Positions 63,725 to 64,000 of a stretch of DNA of 64,000 bases are shown here, in pieces. This stretch comes from Lewinellaceae bacterium (GTDB lineage: Bacteria; Bacteroidota; Bacteroidia; Chitinophagales; Saprospiraceae). The translations under genes were made by a program, and so were the position numbers. The notes under the pieces were generated by a model that had not been told where the DNA came from, searched no databases, and saw only the letters and a list, made by a program, of their open reading frames with translations. Location of the stretch: the NCBI GenBank assembly GCA_020636095.1, contig JACJYN010000002.1, positions 1,550,001-1,614,000 on the forward strand, in the 5' to 3' direction. Position 1 is the stretch's first letter. Every line of letters starts with the position of its first letter.

Positions 63725-64000
63725 ATGAAAATAATACAACTCGAATGCTGGGCGCACCACATGCGGCTTGGGGAACCGTATACCATCGCCTACGAAACCA
63801 TTGATACAGCGCCCAATGTTTTTCTGAAAGCGACAACGGATAATGGGCTGACCGGTTGGGGCTGCGCTGCACCCGACCTGGAAGTAACCGGGGAAACCGC
63901 CGAAATGGTCGTACGCACCTACAACGACACCATCGAGCCATTCCTGCGGGGGCAGGATCCCTTTCGCTATGCCTTATTGCTCCAAGAGCTGAGGAATTAC
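63725..64000 (+). CDS. Mandelate racemase/muconate-lactonizing (enolase superfamily) enzyme, N-terminal part
   Basis: 92 codons from the ATG at 63725 to the edge: MKIIQLECWAHHMRLGEPYTIAYETI, then APNVFLKATTDNGLTGWGCAAPD. This is the capping-domain start of the superfamily, closest in look to L-Ala-D/L-Glu or other dipeptide epimerases. The catalytic barrel lies outside the window, so the substrate cannot be judged. A dipeptide epimerase would fit the nearby NlpC/P60 and DacB genes. Confidence 0.85.
   Translation, partial: MKIIQLECWAHHMRLGEPYTIAYETIDTAPNVFLKATTDNGLTGWGCAAPDLEVTGETAEMVVRTYNDTIEPFLRGQDPFRYALLLQELRNY

Overview
The window looks like a chromosomal segment of a Bacteroidota bacterium, most likely of the Saprospiria (Lewinella/Haliscomenobacter/Phaeodactylibacter-like). 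This is inferred from: type IX secretion (T9SS) sorting domains of type A and type B; a PorP/SprF protein; TPR-PD40-OmpA envelope proteins; many promoter-like TAnnTTTG boxes; GTG and TTG starts without Shine-Dalgarno sequences; and fairly GC-rich, repeat-laden intergenic DNA. I saw no rRNA, tRNA, CRISPR array, phage or IS transposase.

Layout. 0-3 kb: recQ (cut by the left edge) divergent from kdsD. 3.2-5.6 kb: a 720-bp heptanucleotide array running into a lipoprotein gene, then the remnant of a T9SS cargo gene. 5.8-10.1 kb: a helical secreted protein, a rhomboid protease and a DUF4143 ATPase with a perfect palindrome at its start codon. 10.3-16.6 kb: a 2102-residue secreted M43 metalloprotease with a type B T9SS signal, followed by a DUF433 antitoxin and a broken DUF5615 toxin. 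17-23.6 kb: housekeeping genes pheS, hisS, gatA and an MltD-like transglycosylase. 24.4-26.9 kb: a serine hydrolase that has lost its catalytic residues, and a two-TM potassium channel with RCK domains.

27-33.2 kb: a four-gene operon (esterase, ATP-grasp ligase, class I glutamine amidotransferase, second ATP-grasp ligase), with a divergent esterase and a hydrolase-OsmC fusion. This is the best candidate for an undescribed small-molecule or peptide-ligation pathway.

33.3-54.2 kb: a T9SS surface module. PorP/SprF, a TPR-PD40-OmpA protein and a 3247-residue adhesin form one minus-strand operon. The adhesin carries ten copies of a 495-bp repeat in exact register. A second TPR-PD40-OmpA gene lies nearby, next to two paralogous secreted beta-helix proteins that share an unusual leader.

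54.3-64 kb: mostly peptidoglycan and peptide metabolism (NlpC/P60 lipoprotein, transglutaminase-like protein, PBP4-type DacB, GH3C-beta-lactamase fusion, creatininase family, start of an enolase-superfamily enzyme), plus a gamma carbonic anhydrase and an NhaC antiporter.

Intergenic regions carry a recurring family of palindromic elements. Many contain short runs of a seven-base YCGAAYN motif, and the array at 3.2-4.0 kb looks like a run-away expansion of that motif.
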